From: Blasia pusilla
Taxonomy: Eukaryota; Marchantiophyta; Marchantiopsida; Blasiales
DNA: 64,000 bases
Assembly (NCBI GenBank): GCA_050084515.1
Contig: CM114275.1
Location: 21,018,001-21,082,000 of the forward strand
Direction: 5' to 3'
Under the pieces are notes generated by a model. The model had not been told where the DNA came from, ran no database searches, and worked only from the letters and a program-made list of their open reading frames with translations. The position numbers were made by a program, and so were the translations under genes. Of this stretch, positions 23,013 through 34,599 are shown piece by piece; within the stretch, counting starts at the first letter, position 1, and every line of letters begins with the position of its first letter.

Positions 23013-26000
23013 TTTAGGGTGAGTAGAAGTCTCTCTGAGTCCGCGAGAAGCGAGTGCGTTGCTTGCTTACGTAAGAGGCGTGGTAACTGGTAAGTATTCG
23101 CTACACCCTCGCCAGGAGGGAGAGATGTTAAGCACCGAGGATATGGTATGCTCCCCCAGTGGTTAGCACGCTGCCACTCATAAAGAGGGGGGAAGCCTTG
23201 CTGCTGCCGCCTTAGGGCAATGTCCGGGGAGAACCGGGGTTACATGTTGACCTAGCCGGAAGAAATTTACAATTTCCGATTCACTTTGCAAATCAACGGC
23301 CAAAAACCGGCAGAATACAGAGTTCTCCTTTGTATTTGTATCTCTTTAGCCGACCGGATTCAGAAAAATATCAAAAATTAGCGTTCTCGTATGTAGAGAC
23401 CGGAAATGTACCGGTTCTCGCCAAAAAACTACCCGGACCCTGCCTTAGGGTTCGTGTAGGGTTCGAGATCGTGCGCTCTGCACGATCTCGTGCAACTGTG
23501 CAACATTTACCATTTGATAGCAGTGCCAGCCACAATGTCTCTTCCCATCGACCGGGCAGGCAGGTATCTGGCGCTTGCAGAGGTCGGCGACATAAGGAAC
23601 TGACGAGTGGTGTACGTTCGTAAAAGCAAGCTACGCGCCTCAGTGGAGCAACAAATATGCGAACCGCAAATATGTCACTGACTGACGCACTTGCCGCAGT
23701 CTGTCTACGCGGCTGAGGAGAAGTTGCGCCATACTGTAACACGCCTTTAATCTAAAAATTCCCAACTTCCAACCCGAAGCTCCAAGACAGACACAGAAAG
23801 AGAGGGTGTCGAAGTCCTCGAACTCATTCTTTCTTCCTTTCTGCTTCTGCCTTGTGGGCAGTGGGCACCAGCGGGCGCCAGGAAAGTGGCACATGGACTA
23901 CCGTAAATGGTGTGCTGTGAAACGTTAAAAATAGTATCCGTTGTTGTCGAAATGGTGGCGTAGATTTCTGCACTAAAGTCATCCAAAAGTTACGAACCTA
24001 TTAATGTTTAGCACCTGCCTGAGGGCGGTTCAAGTCTGCCTAGAAAATTGATGAGATGTCGGATGTCCGCAGTCAGATGATCGAGTCTACCCTGAGAAAA
24101 CATTTCTCTTGGGAACTACGAAAAGCAGTGGAGGAGGCTGCATTCTCTCTCGCTCGTATAGGCCGGAGCCGATCCACAAATTCCCATATCGATGCCGCTG
24201 ATCAAATCACGAATATAATCAACATTTACGCATATCAACCTGGAATCATGGAAAGAGCCCTCTCTTTACAGCTATAAGCCATAAGTGCATGGAGTTGCAC
24301 CCTAATGAATCTGATCCCTGGATTATCTCTTGGCCACTGCCCCAGCCAGCAGATACGAACGCGTCCCCCAGCTCCCTCGCCCGCTGGCACTTGTTCTCGC
24401 TCCCATTTCCCGCGTACTGCGGCTTCCTCGTCGCCGTCCCCATTTCTAACCCCGAGTGCGTGCGTCCAAGCGTAAATCATTGCTTCCAACGTCATGACTT
24501 CTTGTCCGTTCCACCCAGTTCAGCGGGGACCGCAGCGACATGTGCTGGTCAGGCCCGCGGCTGATTGCCTCGTCTTGGCATGGAGTACTCTTACAAACCC
24601 ATCCCATCGAAACAACAAAGAACTTCTGGTAAAATATCTCTGCGATTCTCATGTGCAGCAGATACGTTCACGAATCCGAACGCACTCTTTCCCCCCAATT
24701 CCTACCCCAAAAATTCCCAATCTCTACGTCTTACCCCAAAGTTCCCAGAGACCAGGGTGTCCTTAAACCCCGACGACGCAAACAACCGTAACCATCTTCA
24801 TCCATCTTCTCCTAAAATCCACTCATCCCAGGAAAACCCACGACCTTCACTGCAGCGTCCGAAGTCGGGAGTCTCCCATAATAATCGCAGAAGACAATAT
24901 TGGTGAGTGGCGGACATTTGTCGTGAAAACAGACAGACACCGCTGAACCCAAGCGCAATCGCTTAGCGCTCCTCCCCAAGGTTCTGTCCCTCCATTCCGA
25001 ACCAACGGAAACCAGTAACTCTTCCCCGGGCGATCATTGACAGTGCCCAACGGTCGGGAACACTTTTTAGGGCTATTGTTGGGATACGATTATCGCCGGA
25101 AGTCGTCGCCTTGGAAACTCTTACCGCCGGTAATATTTGCCGTTGAAAGTCCACGGTTGGTTTCATTCTAGACGAGTCAAAAGTTTATTCCGTGGAGCGT
25201 GGGGACGGGATGCTTCGACGGATTTTTTTATTTAATAAATCACATCTTATTTAACAAATTTAAAATAATTGATTTACCTTAGGAAGAGGAGAGCCCACGT
25301 ATACAATGAAAGGTTGGATATTATCAAGAAGGTGGGTTCTTTTAATACAATAGGGAATTCACTTGAATGCATGGGAAGGGATATTCATAACTCTTCCTTA
25401 TGGAGAATGGAGGCTCCGGAAGTTTTTCCACAGAACCGCTACATTGCCGATATTTCACAAGCGAAAACGGTAAAATTGGATTTCCAACCGGTTTTCTGAT
25501 AGCCTACGAGAAGAAAACCTCTCATCTCCAACTAGTTTTTTATCAGTTTTAAACAAAACGGAAATTTCTGATTTCAACCGGCGATAATTACTCATAATCG
25601 TGGATCTCCCAAATCATTGTGGAGAACTCTTGGAGTTGCACGGGTATCTTTGCATAGCCTCAGGTGAGAAGCTGCAAGAACATTTAATTGCGAATTCAAG
25701 CCCAAAATCCACGACATGTTGGTCCGTCTGCTCGTGCATGGGACGTCTTGTCAGGGCGGGACATGCATCTCGTTAGCAACCCAATATCAAGTAAAGAATT
25801 TGCCCATAGATGAAGCCCACATATTGCTAGAGGTCAATCATGAGGCTTCAAGTGTAAGGTTAGGTGTAGACAAAGTCTATGTCCACGGACATGTCTGTGG
25901 ATTACTTTTGTCCTATGGAAGATCTTCCCCTTCTTTCTCATTCCCCCCACTTGCCTACGTGTTCCATACTTTCTCGTTTCTTCCTTCCTCCACCCTCATT

Positions 26001-27046
26001 TTCCTCCCCCCTTATTGTCTCACTCGCCCTTGCCCTACCTTCCATCGAGAACTATAAGTACGGGTCTCACGTCTTGCAATCCATGGACATTTCCAGACTT
26101 GTCCATCCATGTTCGTCCTAGGGACAAACTTGTCTGTTTTTGTGCAACCATGCTCATGTGAGACACCCAAACACTATTTAGGTACTCTCTCTTGCACCAA
26201 GCTAAAGTAAAATCTCTGCCATGCACCAAGATTATAAGCATGTTGCCTACAATAAACAAAATTTATTTTCTATTCTAGTGCATAAGTTCTTCCCGATTAA
26301 GAATTTATCTAATGTTTACCCATTAAACTATAAGCCTTGGATTCGCTATGCTTACTAATATAGCAAATCAAGCCCATATTCCTGAGTTGTGTGAAATAGA
26401 GAAACTAAAAAAAATAGGTCCCGCCAGAAAGCAATATCCCTCTAGTGGAATGTTATGCATCTCTCCCTCATAACTTTGCACACCGGATCTCCCTTTGTCA
26501 AGGCAAAGGATTGCGAAGAAATCGCTTTATAATTTCCTCATTTCTTTTTATGAGATAGAATAATTTGTAACTCATCATGCTCATAATCTAAATGTTATAG
26601 ATTCGTATCCAAATTCCACCAAAAATGGTGAAATATATTAGTTCAATGGTATGGAAAATACGTTTGATAAAAATTTGAATGGAATGATCCTTAAAAAAAA
26701 AAGGGGAATATAACAAAAGATGTAAAAGCTAGTTGATATGACACAAATTGACAAGACTAATTTTGGCACTTGATAAAAGATGCGTGATGTCCATAGAACA
26801 TTTTACATTCCTTAATAAATAATAGTGTAGCTTTGGAAATTGGATGAAGGGAAGAATTTCCCACTTGAAATATTAATGTAATTTCCAAATGGGTGTAAGC
26901 TAGGATTTCTTCAAAAGATGTCTCAATTTCTATAGAAAACCACTCATTTTCAAGAGCTTCATGCACATATATGCACACAACGAGCAGCTAGCTTGCATAA
27001 TTAAGTAAATAGAGAATCTACACAAGAAAAATGAGAGAATCTCATC

Positions 27047-27050
<4 letters not shown>
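23013..27050. other. Non-coding stretch, no convincing gene
   Basis: About 4 kb. It contains an 11-bp-arm hairpin (23464-23490, CGAGATCGTGC), CCGG-rich words around 23240-23420 and 25080-25600, and a C/T-rich patch near 25930-26040. Open frames here (for example 24056-24277, 25716-26057) show no recognisable domain and are not called. Confidence 0.5.
23464..23490. repeat. Inverted repeat, 11-bp arms, 5-bp loop
   Basis: CGAGATCGTGC and GCACGATCTCG are exact reverse complements around GCTCT. Confidence 0.75.

Positions 27051-27110
<60 letters not shown>
27051..27110. repeat. (TC)30 microsatellite
   Basis: Uninterrupted TC dinucleotides over 60 bp. The Arg/Glu and Ser/Leu open frames across it are produced by the repeat. 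Confidence 0.98.
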
Positions 27111-27113
<3 letters not shown>

Positions 27114-27478
27114 TACTCTCTTCCCTCTCCCAAGCTCTCTCCACAGTAACATATGCTCGGAGGTCACCTCCTTGACCTTGACCTATTGTAGGAGGGCAAG
27201 GGTCACTTCCCAAAGTGGAAAGTAAACTATAATAAGAATAGTACCTTACCTGAAATATTAATTTCCTCAATATGACTCCAAATGAGCCAAAACGAAGGGG
27301 AAACCTGCTCTCTCAAGTTACCCGTGGCCTCAACATGTCCTCCTCGACTTCCTGTGCGTGTTCTCCACAATCCCCGAAGGCGCTCTAATAGATCTCGCCG
27401 ATCTATCTAAAAACACGTGAGACTCTCAAAAGAATGTTTGCCTTAGAATCCTCATAAAAGACTTATCATCTTATCTTA

Positions 27479-27506
27479 CTAGTATGTTGCTCGTGCGATG
27501 CACGCG
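27479..27506 (-). mobile_element. Helitron-type 3' terminus
   Basis: Read on the minus strand, a short hairpin GCGTGCATCGCACG is followed within about ten bases by CTAG and then T, the 3' signature of plant Helitrons. The body would extend to higher coordinates (AT-rich 27.5-28.9 kb). The 5' TC end was not located. Confidence 0.5.
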
Positions 27507-28979
27507 TAATACAGTTTCCTCAATAGAAGGGCCTTAAAAAATAGATGCAAATGCTATTTTTTAAATGATATTTAAGTATACTTTCAACTTTTTAAAATTT
27601 TAAAGGAGTAAGAAAACTCCACCTTTAAATAATACCCATCTCCCCTAAATAATTTCACTCCTACGTAAAATTTTGAACAATACTTATTCTTCTCCTTCTA
27701 CTCTTCCTACCAAAATAACATTCACTAACTAGATTCTTAGTTAATTTTAATTAACGAAATTGTTTCTATTTTTCATTCAAATTAATTTTTCTTTCCCAAA
27801 ATATCACATGTGAATTAATACAATTCTTTAAAAAAATCAAATTAATATTTTCAAATTTTAAATATAATTTCTCTTTTCTAAAATCTTATAATAGTAATAA
27901 AATTTCATTCTTCTAAGTAATTACAATCCTCCATTCAAATTTAAATGATATCCCAATCCCCTAAGTAATTTTACCCTCTGATAAAATTTAAATAAAATCT
28001 ACTTCTTCTCCATTAAAATTTATTGTCCCTTTCTATCAAATATGAATAAAGAAAAAATTATAATATTTTAATTATTTATCATAATTATTCCACTTTATTA
28101 ATATTTATAATCATCCATTATAATATTAAATAAATTATTAATTGATTAATAAAAGTTTTTTTGTATTCCACTCAAATCCCTATCCATTTTTTCTATTTAT
28201 ATCTACTCGTCTAATATGTTCAAACAACAAAATTCAAACATGTTGCCTATTTTGTCCTGTTATCTTTCTATCTTATCGTATTATGCATATGGCCTCGCCA
28301 ATTATTATATACATAGATGGCAATATGTGCACACAAGTCACTTCAACCTACAAGAGTCACTTTCTCACCTATCACTCTATGTGCTATTATATAAAATGAG
28401 GAGGATTATCTTCGCATCAAGACTCCCTCTTAAGTTGATCCCAACATTCTTCATACCAAGTGGAATCTAAAGCAAACCAAACTTATCTCTAGATGGTTCC
28501 TTGGAGAAGATTTAAAGTAAGCAACCAATTATTGATTTTTATTCCCATATATAAGCTCTACCTCATGTACCAAGACTTTCTTTCTAATGAAATGATAATG
28601 TACCTTAATATGGTTTGTTCTTACATTAAAAAATCTACTTTTTACCAAATAAAATTTTATTTTATAAATACGATGGTTTGGATCCAAACATTCTATACAT
28701 CTATACATGTATCTCTAAGAAAATTATTTTAGACAAATAAAATATCATGCCACATTGTTAATCCTATGTATTTAACTTACGTTCATTATAAGACAAAATT
28801 TGGTGGTTTCTTTGAAGCCTAACTTACAACATTTCCAAATCTGAATATGAATTATGAAGTAGATCTCATGTTAAGAGTGTTTGCTACCCAATGTAGATCA
28901 GTATATCTATGTAACTCAAAAGGCTATGATAATGAGTAGGGAAAGTCCAAACTAGTTTTTTCATAAGCCTCAAGAGTAT
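27507..28979. other. AT-rich non-coding DNA
   Basis: About 1.5 kb of A/T-rich sequence with no recognised protein. It may be the body of the minus-strand Helitron whose 3' end is at 27479. Confidence 0.45.
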
Positions 28980-29190
28980 TGAAGATTGAGATAAAGTCAA
29001 GCTTATCCGACTCGTGAAGTGCTACATTTTTTACTCATACGAAGGAGGTAGGAAAGCTTCATCATGGTTGGTATATTAAACACGATTCTATTAATTAGGG
29101 TTAGTTAACCATCATTAATGCAATTAGAGACTCTAGTTAAGGCTAGAATGCTTACACATATCCTATTTAGTTAAGAAAGGGACAATAGAA
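28980..29190 (+). repeat. Partial Copia LTR (same family as 41772 and 58654)
   Basis: Begins TGAAGATTGAG and follows the two other copies through AAGTCAAGCTTA, GTGAAGTGCTACATTTTTTACTCA, AAGCTTCATCATGG, GGTTAGTTAACCATC and ACACATATCCTAT. It then loses similarity before the LTR end, so it is a truncated solo remnant beside the Gypsy nest. Confidence 0.65.
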
Positions 29191-29259
29191 TATCTATATA
29201 TTGAAATCCTTGATGATTGATATATATACATCCATGATATATATCTATTCAACGAGTTA

Positions 29260-29708
29260 CCCGATTGGGATAAGGGTTTGAGGGACTAAACGCCGATTAG
29301 CAAAAGCTCCCCGCCTAAGACTCGTGGAGACTCGTCGGCGAAAGTTGATCTCAAGTGGTCGAATGCCCAAATGGATGAATCCAAGGAGTCACCTCCCATG
29401 AAGAGAAAGTTTAGCGAGGATGCTCATAGAAAAATCATGGGAGTTCAACCCACTATCTTCAGCGCACTATCTTTGAGGCATTGAATGAACAACCGCAAGC
29501 CCAAATGGAATATGTGGTTAGGGAGATCATGAAGGAATATAGCTCAACTTTGGCCTTATCCCCAGGGTATCAATTGGGAGATGTGAGGAAAGAGTTACTC
29601 GTGTATAGAGGTGAGATGAATATCAACCACCTCAATCAGTGTGTGACTAAGATGGAGCATGTTTTTGGGACTTACCTAGTTTTATAAGCCAGATGGAGAG
29701 TTGAGGTC
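29260..29708 (+). pseudogene. Gag of an older Gypsy-type element, N-terminal part (split by insertion)
   Basis: Frame 29481-29687 reads like retroelement Gag (MNEQPQAQMEYVVREIMK, then NQCVTKMEHVFGTYL) and is already broken by a stop. Across the 10.3-kb insertion the frame continues at 40005: the codons before 29708 (RVEV) join SLT at 40005, the typical Gag stretch of this region. That continuity defines an empty site interrupted by the younger Gypsy. Confidence 0.6.
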
Positions 29709-30224
29709 TGTCACGTCTTTTAGGATAGATCGGTGGGATCTAATAGAGCATCTTCATGAGTAGTGGAGGACACGCCCAGTAGGTCGAGGGTGACCTGCTG
29801 AGGCCCTTGGAAACCTGAGATAGCAGGTTTCCCCTTCGTTTCGGCTCATTTAGAGCCATATTAAGGAACTTACTATTTTAGGTAAGTACCATTTTGAGTA
29901 TATGATCAACTTACTATTTTTGGTAAGTGGCCCTTGACCTCCTACATCAGGTCAAGAGCCAAGGAGGTGACTTGGGAGAATAGGTTACCATGGAGAGAGT
30001 TTGGGAGAGGAGAGGGGTATACCTCAAGGAGAGAGAGGTTGAGAGCTCATTCTCTCTTTGTTGAACCTCTTGGCATGAGGCGGCGGAGCTATGGTACCTT
30101 ACCTTGTGAGTGTAACCCAAGCCTCTCATTAGGAGAGTGGGTTTGGTTTGACATGAGAGAGAGAGTGCACACCTTTGAGAGCTATGGTGTGAGATGGTGG
30201 AGAGAGAGATTGGATCTTACTTTA
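29709..30224 (+). repeat. 5' LTR of the methyltransferase Gypsy (lacks last ~128 bp)
   Basis: Aligns with 39360-39873 with, by eye, five substitutions and one 2-bp indel over about 514 bp. The terminal block GGAGATATT...CGACA found in the 3' LTR is absent; after ACTTTA the sequence goes to CAAAGAGAGAATG. No clear tRNA primer-binding site follows, which suggests a deletion across the LTR/leader boundary. Confidence 0.85.
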
Positions 30225-30464
30225 CAAAGAGAGAATGAAAGAATGAGAGAGTGAGAGAGCTTCATGGGGGAGCTCGCTGGTCACTCGCTGTTTTTTCAGG
30301 TTGGGGACCGTGTTCCCCGTTCAGCGGCTCATGGGAGTGCTCACCGGAGCAAGGGCTGCTTTCATTACTCTTTGCATTTGCCGATTTTTGTGTGGAAGAG
30401 TGGCGCCCGGAAGCGCTGCCCAATTTCTGATAGGGATTGAGTATGAGGGCGGGTTGCCCCATGC

Positions 30465-30484
30465 TGGTGCTCTCGAGAGCACCA
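30465..30484. repeat. 20-bp perfect palindrome
   Basis: TGGTGCTCTCGAGAGCACCA is its own reverse complement; it lies in the Gypsy leader about 240 bp after the 5' LTR. Confidence 0.9.
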
Positions 30485-30821
30485 TGTAGCTTGCTGATTT
30501 GTATTTTTACAGATGTTACATTTTCGTTGAGAGAAATCAGCGCGGGAGCGCTGCCAAATTTTGTGTAGGAGAAAGACACATTGGGCTTTACGACAGTCCC
30601 CGTCACTTTTTATTGAAATGTCCAATTCTAAATATTTTTTGATAGTAGCGTAGATCGTGAAGCTGTACACGCTGTGCAAGAAACAATGCACAATTTGGAG
30701 TTGCAAGAAAAAAGTTATGGGCAATCTTGTAAAGCTGCCATTGCTAGGCGATTTTTAGGGTTAAATCGTGCAAACCCTAAATCAGCCGCCACACCGGCGG
30801 CGGCCGTCGCCATCATAGTCA

Positions 30822-30935
30822 CCGTCAACGGTCGACGGTCAACCGTCACTATCAACGGTCAACAGTCAACCGTCACCGTCATCGGTCGGCCGTCACCATC
30901 AGCGGTCAACCGTCACTGTCAAGGGTCCATCGTCC
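30822..30935 (+). repeat. Tandem CGGTCAACCGTCAC-type repeats (W-box-like cores)
   Basis: Units of about 20-24 bp repeat the word GGTCAAC, GGTCGAC or AGTCAAC followed by CGTCAC. GGTCAA read on the minus strand is TTGACC, the W-box bound by plant WRKY factors; about four such cores occur in 110 bp. Whether they drive transcription is unknown. Confidence 0.55.
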
Positions 30936-32059
30936 ATTGTCCACCCTTTGGGTGCCATTGCCGCCATTACGGGGTGGAGGGTCTTCCATGACGTTCGTTG
31001 ATTCCTTGACTTGCGTCGCCACCACGTACTTTGTTTTGGCCACCACCGTCATCGCAGTTTCTTCATCAACCAGTGAAGGCAGATGACCTCCGGTTATGGT
31101 GTTTGAGTTTTGATTTCATGCTGCTATGTTGTGATTGGTAGCCGCTCGACGACGATCAAGTATCGTGCCGTGACGCCCGTAGCCGCAACGCGACGCCGAT
31201 TGCCGCGTCGTGCCGCTCGTGGCCGCACCGCACCATCTCGATCGCAAAGCCGCACCGTCATTGTGGAGCAAAGTGTGGGATTATTATTGATTGAGGAGGG
31301 TATGCCGCCGAGTGCCGCATCCCACCATCGAGGGCCGTGCCGTTCGTAGCCGTTCCGTGCCGTCTGCAACGCCGCACCGTTCATTTGGGACCCGCATCTT
31401 GTCTATCGAGGAGTTTTGAGCAAAGATCGATGACGGGAGGAGTATGACTTGCTGATTGGAGGAGTTGTCTCCACGATAGAGTTGGGGTCAAGATTTGCAG
31501 TTGCTGAGGAACGACATCGACATGTGTTCAGGTTACCCATTCTGGTCCTTTACCCTGCACGTGTGAGGGATTCTGGGATTTATTTGGGGATATTGGGTGT
31601 GTGGATGCTGAGAGCATCATTTATGTATGTGGTTTAGGGGACATAGACCTGTGTGGGATGTCCGGAGTTGAGGGTAGGTTGTCGATGAGATGATAGCCTG
31701 GTCGATTTGCCGCACCACGCCGTGTGTTGCCGCGACGTTACACGTCTCGGGGAGAGAGTGTAGATCGAGTGCCACATGTTTGGGATGAGTGATTGAGGGA
31801 TTCCTCACGAGGTTTGAGTGATCGGGTGAGAGGGGCACGAGGGTCATCACGAGTCTGTTCGGGACTTTGAGGCGAGGTGGTGAACCCGAGAGTAGCTCTA
31901 GAGGTTTTACGCGGAGTGGCGCGAGGTTTCGAGGGTCTCACGTGAGGGACCACCTCGACCTCCTTCTCGTGTCATCGTCGGACAAGGGGAGGGTGTAGAG
32001 GAGTTTGTGAGCACATCGCCACACATTGTGAGTGGTCCTACCGGTTGGGCGTCATTTGA

Positions 32060-33178
32060 GATGGACGACCGGGGTAGAGGACCGCGTAGGTTTTCAGTGC
32101 GATGAGGCACGATTGAGTTGCGCGATTTTATAGCAGAGTTTAGGAGTTGGTGCGACTCCCGGTAGGGCCAGAACTCTAGAGAGTTCAACCCATTTACTGA
32201 CATGGAACGGTATGTTCCAAAGCATTTAGAGGGGGCGCCCATGGGCGATTACCATGAGTTCTCTCGAGAGATATGCATGTGAGATCGAGGCGTGGAGGCT
32301 CTACTATGACCCACATTATGTGTCATGGACGGAGCCGTTCCCGGATGATGAGGAGGAGGAGTCGGGGAGAGGCTACGCCTCTTCCACTAGTGACGTTTTA
32401 GGAGGGTCACTCGACGGGAGCGATTGCACCGTCTAGTCGGGTTCATCCCAGGTTCAACCCCGTGGTTGAGTTCTTTCTTTTGAGTTGAGGGCGAGCTACC
32501 GGGGTACGGACGGAGAGAAGTTGCGGAGCATCCACGACTTCAGGCGCTCGGGTGAGAGTTTGCGTGAGGCTTACACTTGCTTGCGCCCGGTTGATCAACG
32601 CGTCACTCGGGGGTGACAGAGGCTCGAGCTATCCAGTCATGGTATGCGATCTTTGGACCGGACCCTGCGGACACGGGTGCGGGAGGGGGTGCTTCTTATG
32701 AACACCTCCCCTACGTTGAGAGATGTTTTTAGGACCGCCGAGAACATTGAGCGCAACATGGCGGAGGAGAGCGTAGCCACCATGGGTTCAGGCGAGAGCG
32801 ATCCACGATTTTCTGCACCACCGTGCGGCAAAGAACGTGACTCGAGATAGGTTGACTGTAGCACCACGAGCTCAGGGAGGATACCGAGAGGTCGTGCCAC
32901 AGAGACCTGCGCCTTCATATGCGGCTCAGCAGCAGCCGCCTACTATTACTTGTTGGTCATGTGGTGGAGCCCATCATCGGCGCGATTGCACTCGTCGGGT
33001 CATGGACATGTGCCTCAAAGATGGAGGAGGAGATGGTCTTTGCACAGGAGGTTATCGGTGTGACTATTGTCGAGGTATGGTCATACACGCGTCAGGTGTT
33101 TTAGTTTACATCCTGAGTTACGCCTGGACCGAGGGCCGAGAGGGCACCAGAGCGAGTAGCCGGTCCGGGTGGGCCTAG
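32060..33178 (+). pseudogene. Gypsy Gag, frameshifted, with zinc knuckle
   Basis: Gag packages element RNA in virus-like particles. Pieces in different frames read ELRDFIAEFRSWCDSR (32115), FNPFTDMERYVPKHLEG (about 32186), EAWRLYYDPHYVSWTEPFPD (about 32290) and LRSIHDFRRSGESLREAY (about 32526), the last resembling the conserved Gag segment before the nucleocapsid. The knuckle CWSCGGAHHRRDC is at 32951-32989, one residue short of the CX2CX4HX4C spacing. Several stops and frameshifts break the protein. The start is uncertain. Confidence 0.65.
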
Positions 33179-34017
33179 AGATCATGCTCGGTGGTCCCGT
33201 TGGGACGAGGAGCGGAGTTGCCCGACAGGGTGGTGGAGCCGCTGCCCGTGGAGGAGGTAGAGTACCACCACCTAGACGCGCCGAGGGAGATGTCGGACGG
33301 AGGTCGGGTATGGTCGCTCGATACAACACTACTGAGGAGCAGATTGCCGCTATGGCATTGAGGTTACCCGATGCGGATTCGTGGCATCGACATCATATGG
33401 AGCAGCCAAAGATCCGGAGGATCTGGATGGATGTGCGGGGTTGCCCAGATGGAGGCCGCGCTTGATTGTGACGAGTGGAGTAGCCGCAGAGTTGGATCCA
33501 CATCGGGGAAGCCAGATGAGAGCAGACTAGGCTTCCTCAATCTTTCACGTTGTCGGCGATGAGGACCCCATCGATGGGTCCTCATCAAAGTTCCTAGAGA
33601 GTTGGTAATGTTGTTGGTGTGCAAGCACGGAGGGCGATGGGAGAAGCGAGTCGGCGACTCCTATTGTTGATGCTCGGGAGGAGCATGTGTCGAAAGCACG
33701 TTGTTGGGCGGCCACCGTTGTGTACCGCACTCCTTTATTTTTTCGCTTCCGATGTTGTGCGTTGGGAGGTACGCCCGCCGAGGCTTTTGGCTGGCCGCTT
33801 CACTATGTGGAGCGAGTTGGAGTTCTGCATCACGTTCGAGGTGATTGCAGAGGAGGTGATGGACCTGCCCTTGGAGCGGATGCTCGGGCCGTCCACGTCA
33901 GATTCATGGCAGGCTGCGGCTGCTAGGATGGCGGAGATGCCCGCTAGACCCGTGATAGAGCGTTCCATGGCTTCTCCTGGTGTTGTGTTCTTTGGATAAC
34001 CGAGGAGAGGTCTTCGG

Positions 34018-34245
34018 TTGGTGAGTCTTGGAGGTAGAGCTTTTAGTCCACAGCGCGTCTTGTTGGATTCAGGAGCACAACCCTTGATGTTGGGGAAAGC
34101 GTCATTCATAGGATTGGGCTTGACGAGAGCCGATGTGGAGTGTTGTCCATTTCGGATACAGACATCCTTGGGTGGAGCGAGTACCACAAGTATATCACCC
34201 GGCAGAGGTCGTGGTGAGGATTCTCCGGGACATCTTACGAGATGA
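34018..34245 (+). pseudogene. Gypsy aspartic protease
   Basis: Retroviral-type protease that would cleave the polyprotein. RVLLDSGAQPLMLGKA holds the catalytic Asp-Ser-Gly (Asp codon 34066-34068), followed by a GLGL turn. The region between the Gag knuckle and this site (33.2-34.0 kb) has no recognised domain. The frame ends at a TGA at 34243-34245, and the reading towards the methyltransferase needs frameshifts. Confidence 0.7.
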
Positions 34246-34599
34246 GTCCGTGTAGTGCGGGCCAAGCGATAGTAGTGATCGATGTTGAGTCCTACGGACG
34301 TCTTGGTTGGTGGAGCGATGTTATACCCGATGGGGTTTTCCCTGGATTCTTGGGAGGAGTCGGATCCTCTGCACCAGGATAGCGATCGGTGATGGGCGCC
34401 TTAGCTCATTACCCGTTCGATTCAGTGCGATAATCGAGCAACGGCCAGGAGAGATGGCGACCTTAGCAAAGATTTAGCAAAGTGCCATCACTTGGCCTAG
34501 TGATTTGATTGAGGGACATGTCCATGCAGAGGATACTCCCGTTCGACATTTCTATGGAGAGGAGTGTTATGGTAGCCTGCATCATTCCGTGGAGGAGAG

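Larger units (their letters stand above)
30225..32050 (+). other. Long CG-rich leader of the Gypsy element
   Basis: About 1.8 kb with no sustained open frame of retroelement type. It includes a 20-bp palindrome (30465-30484), a GTCAAC tandem array (30822-30935) and CCG/GCC-rich stretches (30780-31400). The many CG dinucleotides are notable for a plant transposon, which normally loses them by deamination once methylated. Confidence 0.6.

Noticed and set aside
23141-23230. Possible tRNA (GTGGTTAGCACGC A-box-like, CTCATAA anticodon-loop-like)
   Set aside because: No convincing B-box/T-arm and no closing acceptor stem; at most a tRNA-like relic.
27001-27270. Open frames rich in Arg/Glu or Ser/Leu
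   Set aside because: They are translations of the (TC)30 microsatellite.
29934-30254. 106-residue frame in the Gypsy LTR
   Set aside because: It lies inside the LTR and recurs at 39585 as part of the same repeat; no coding role is indicated.
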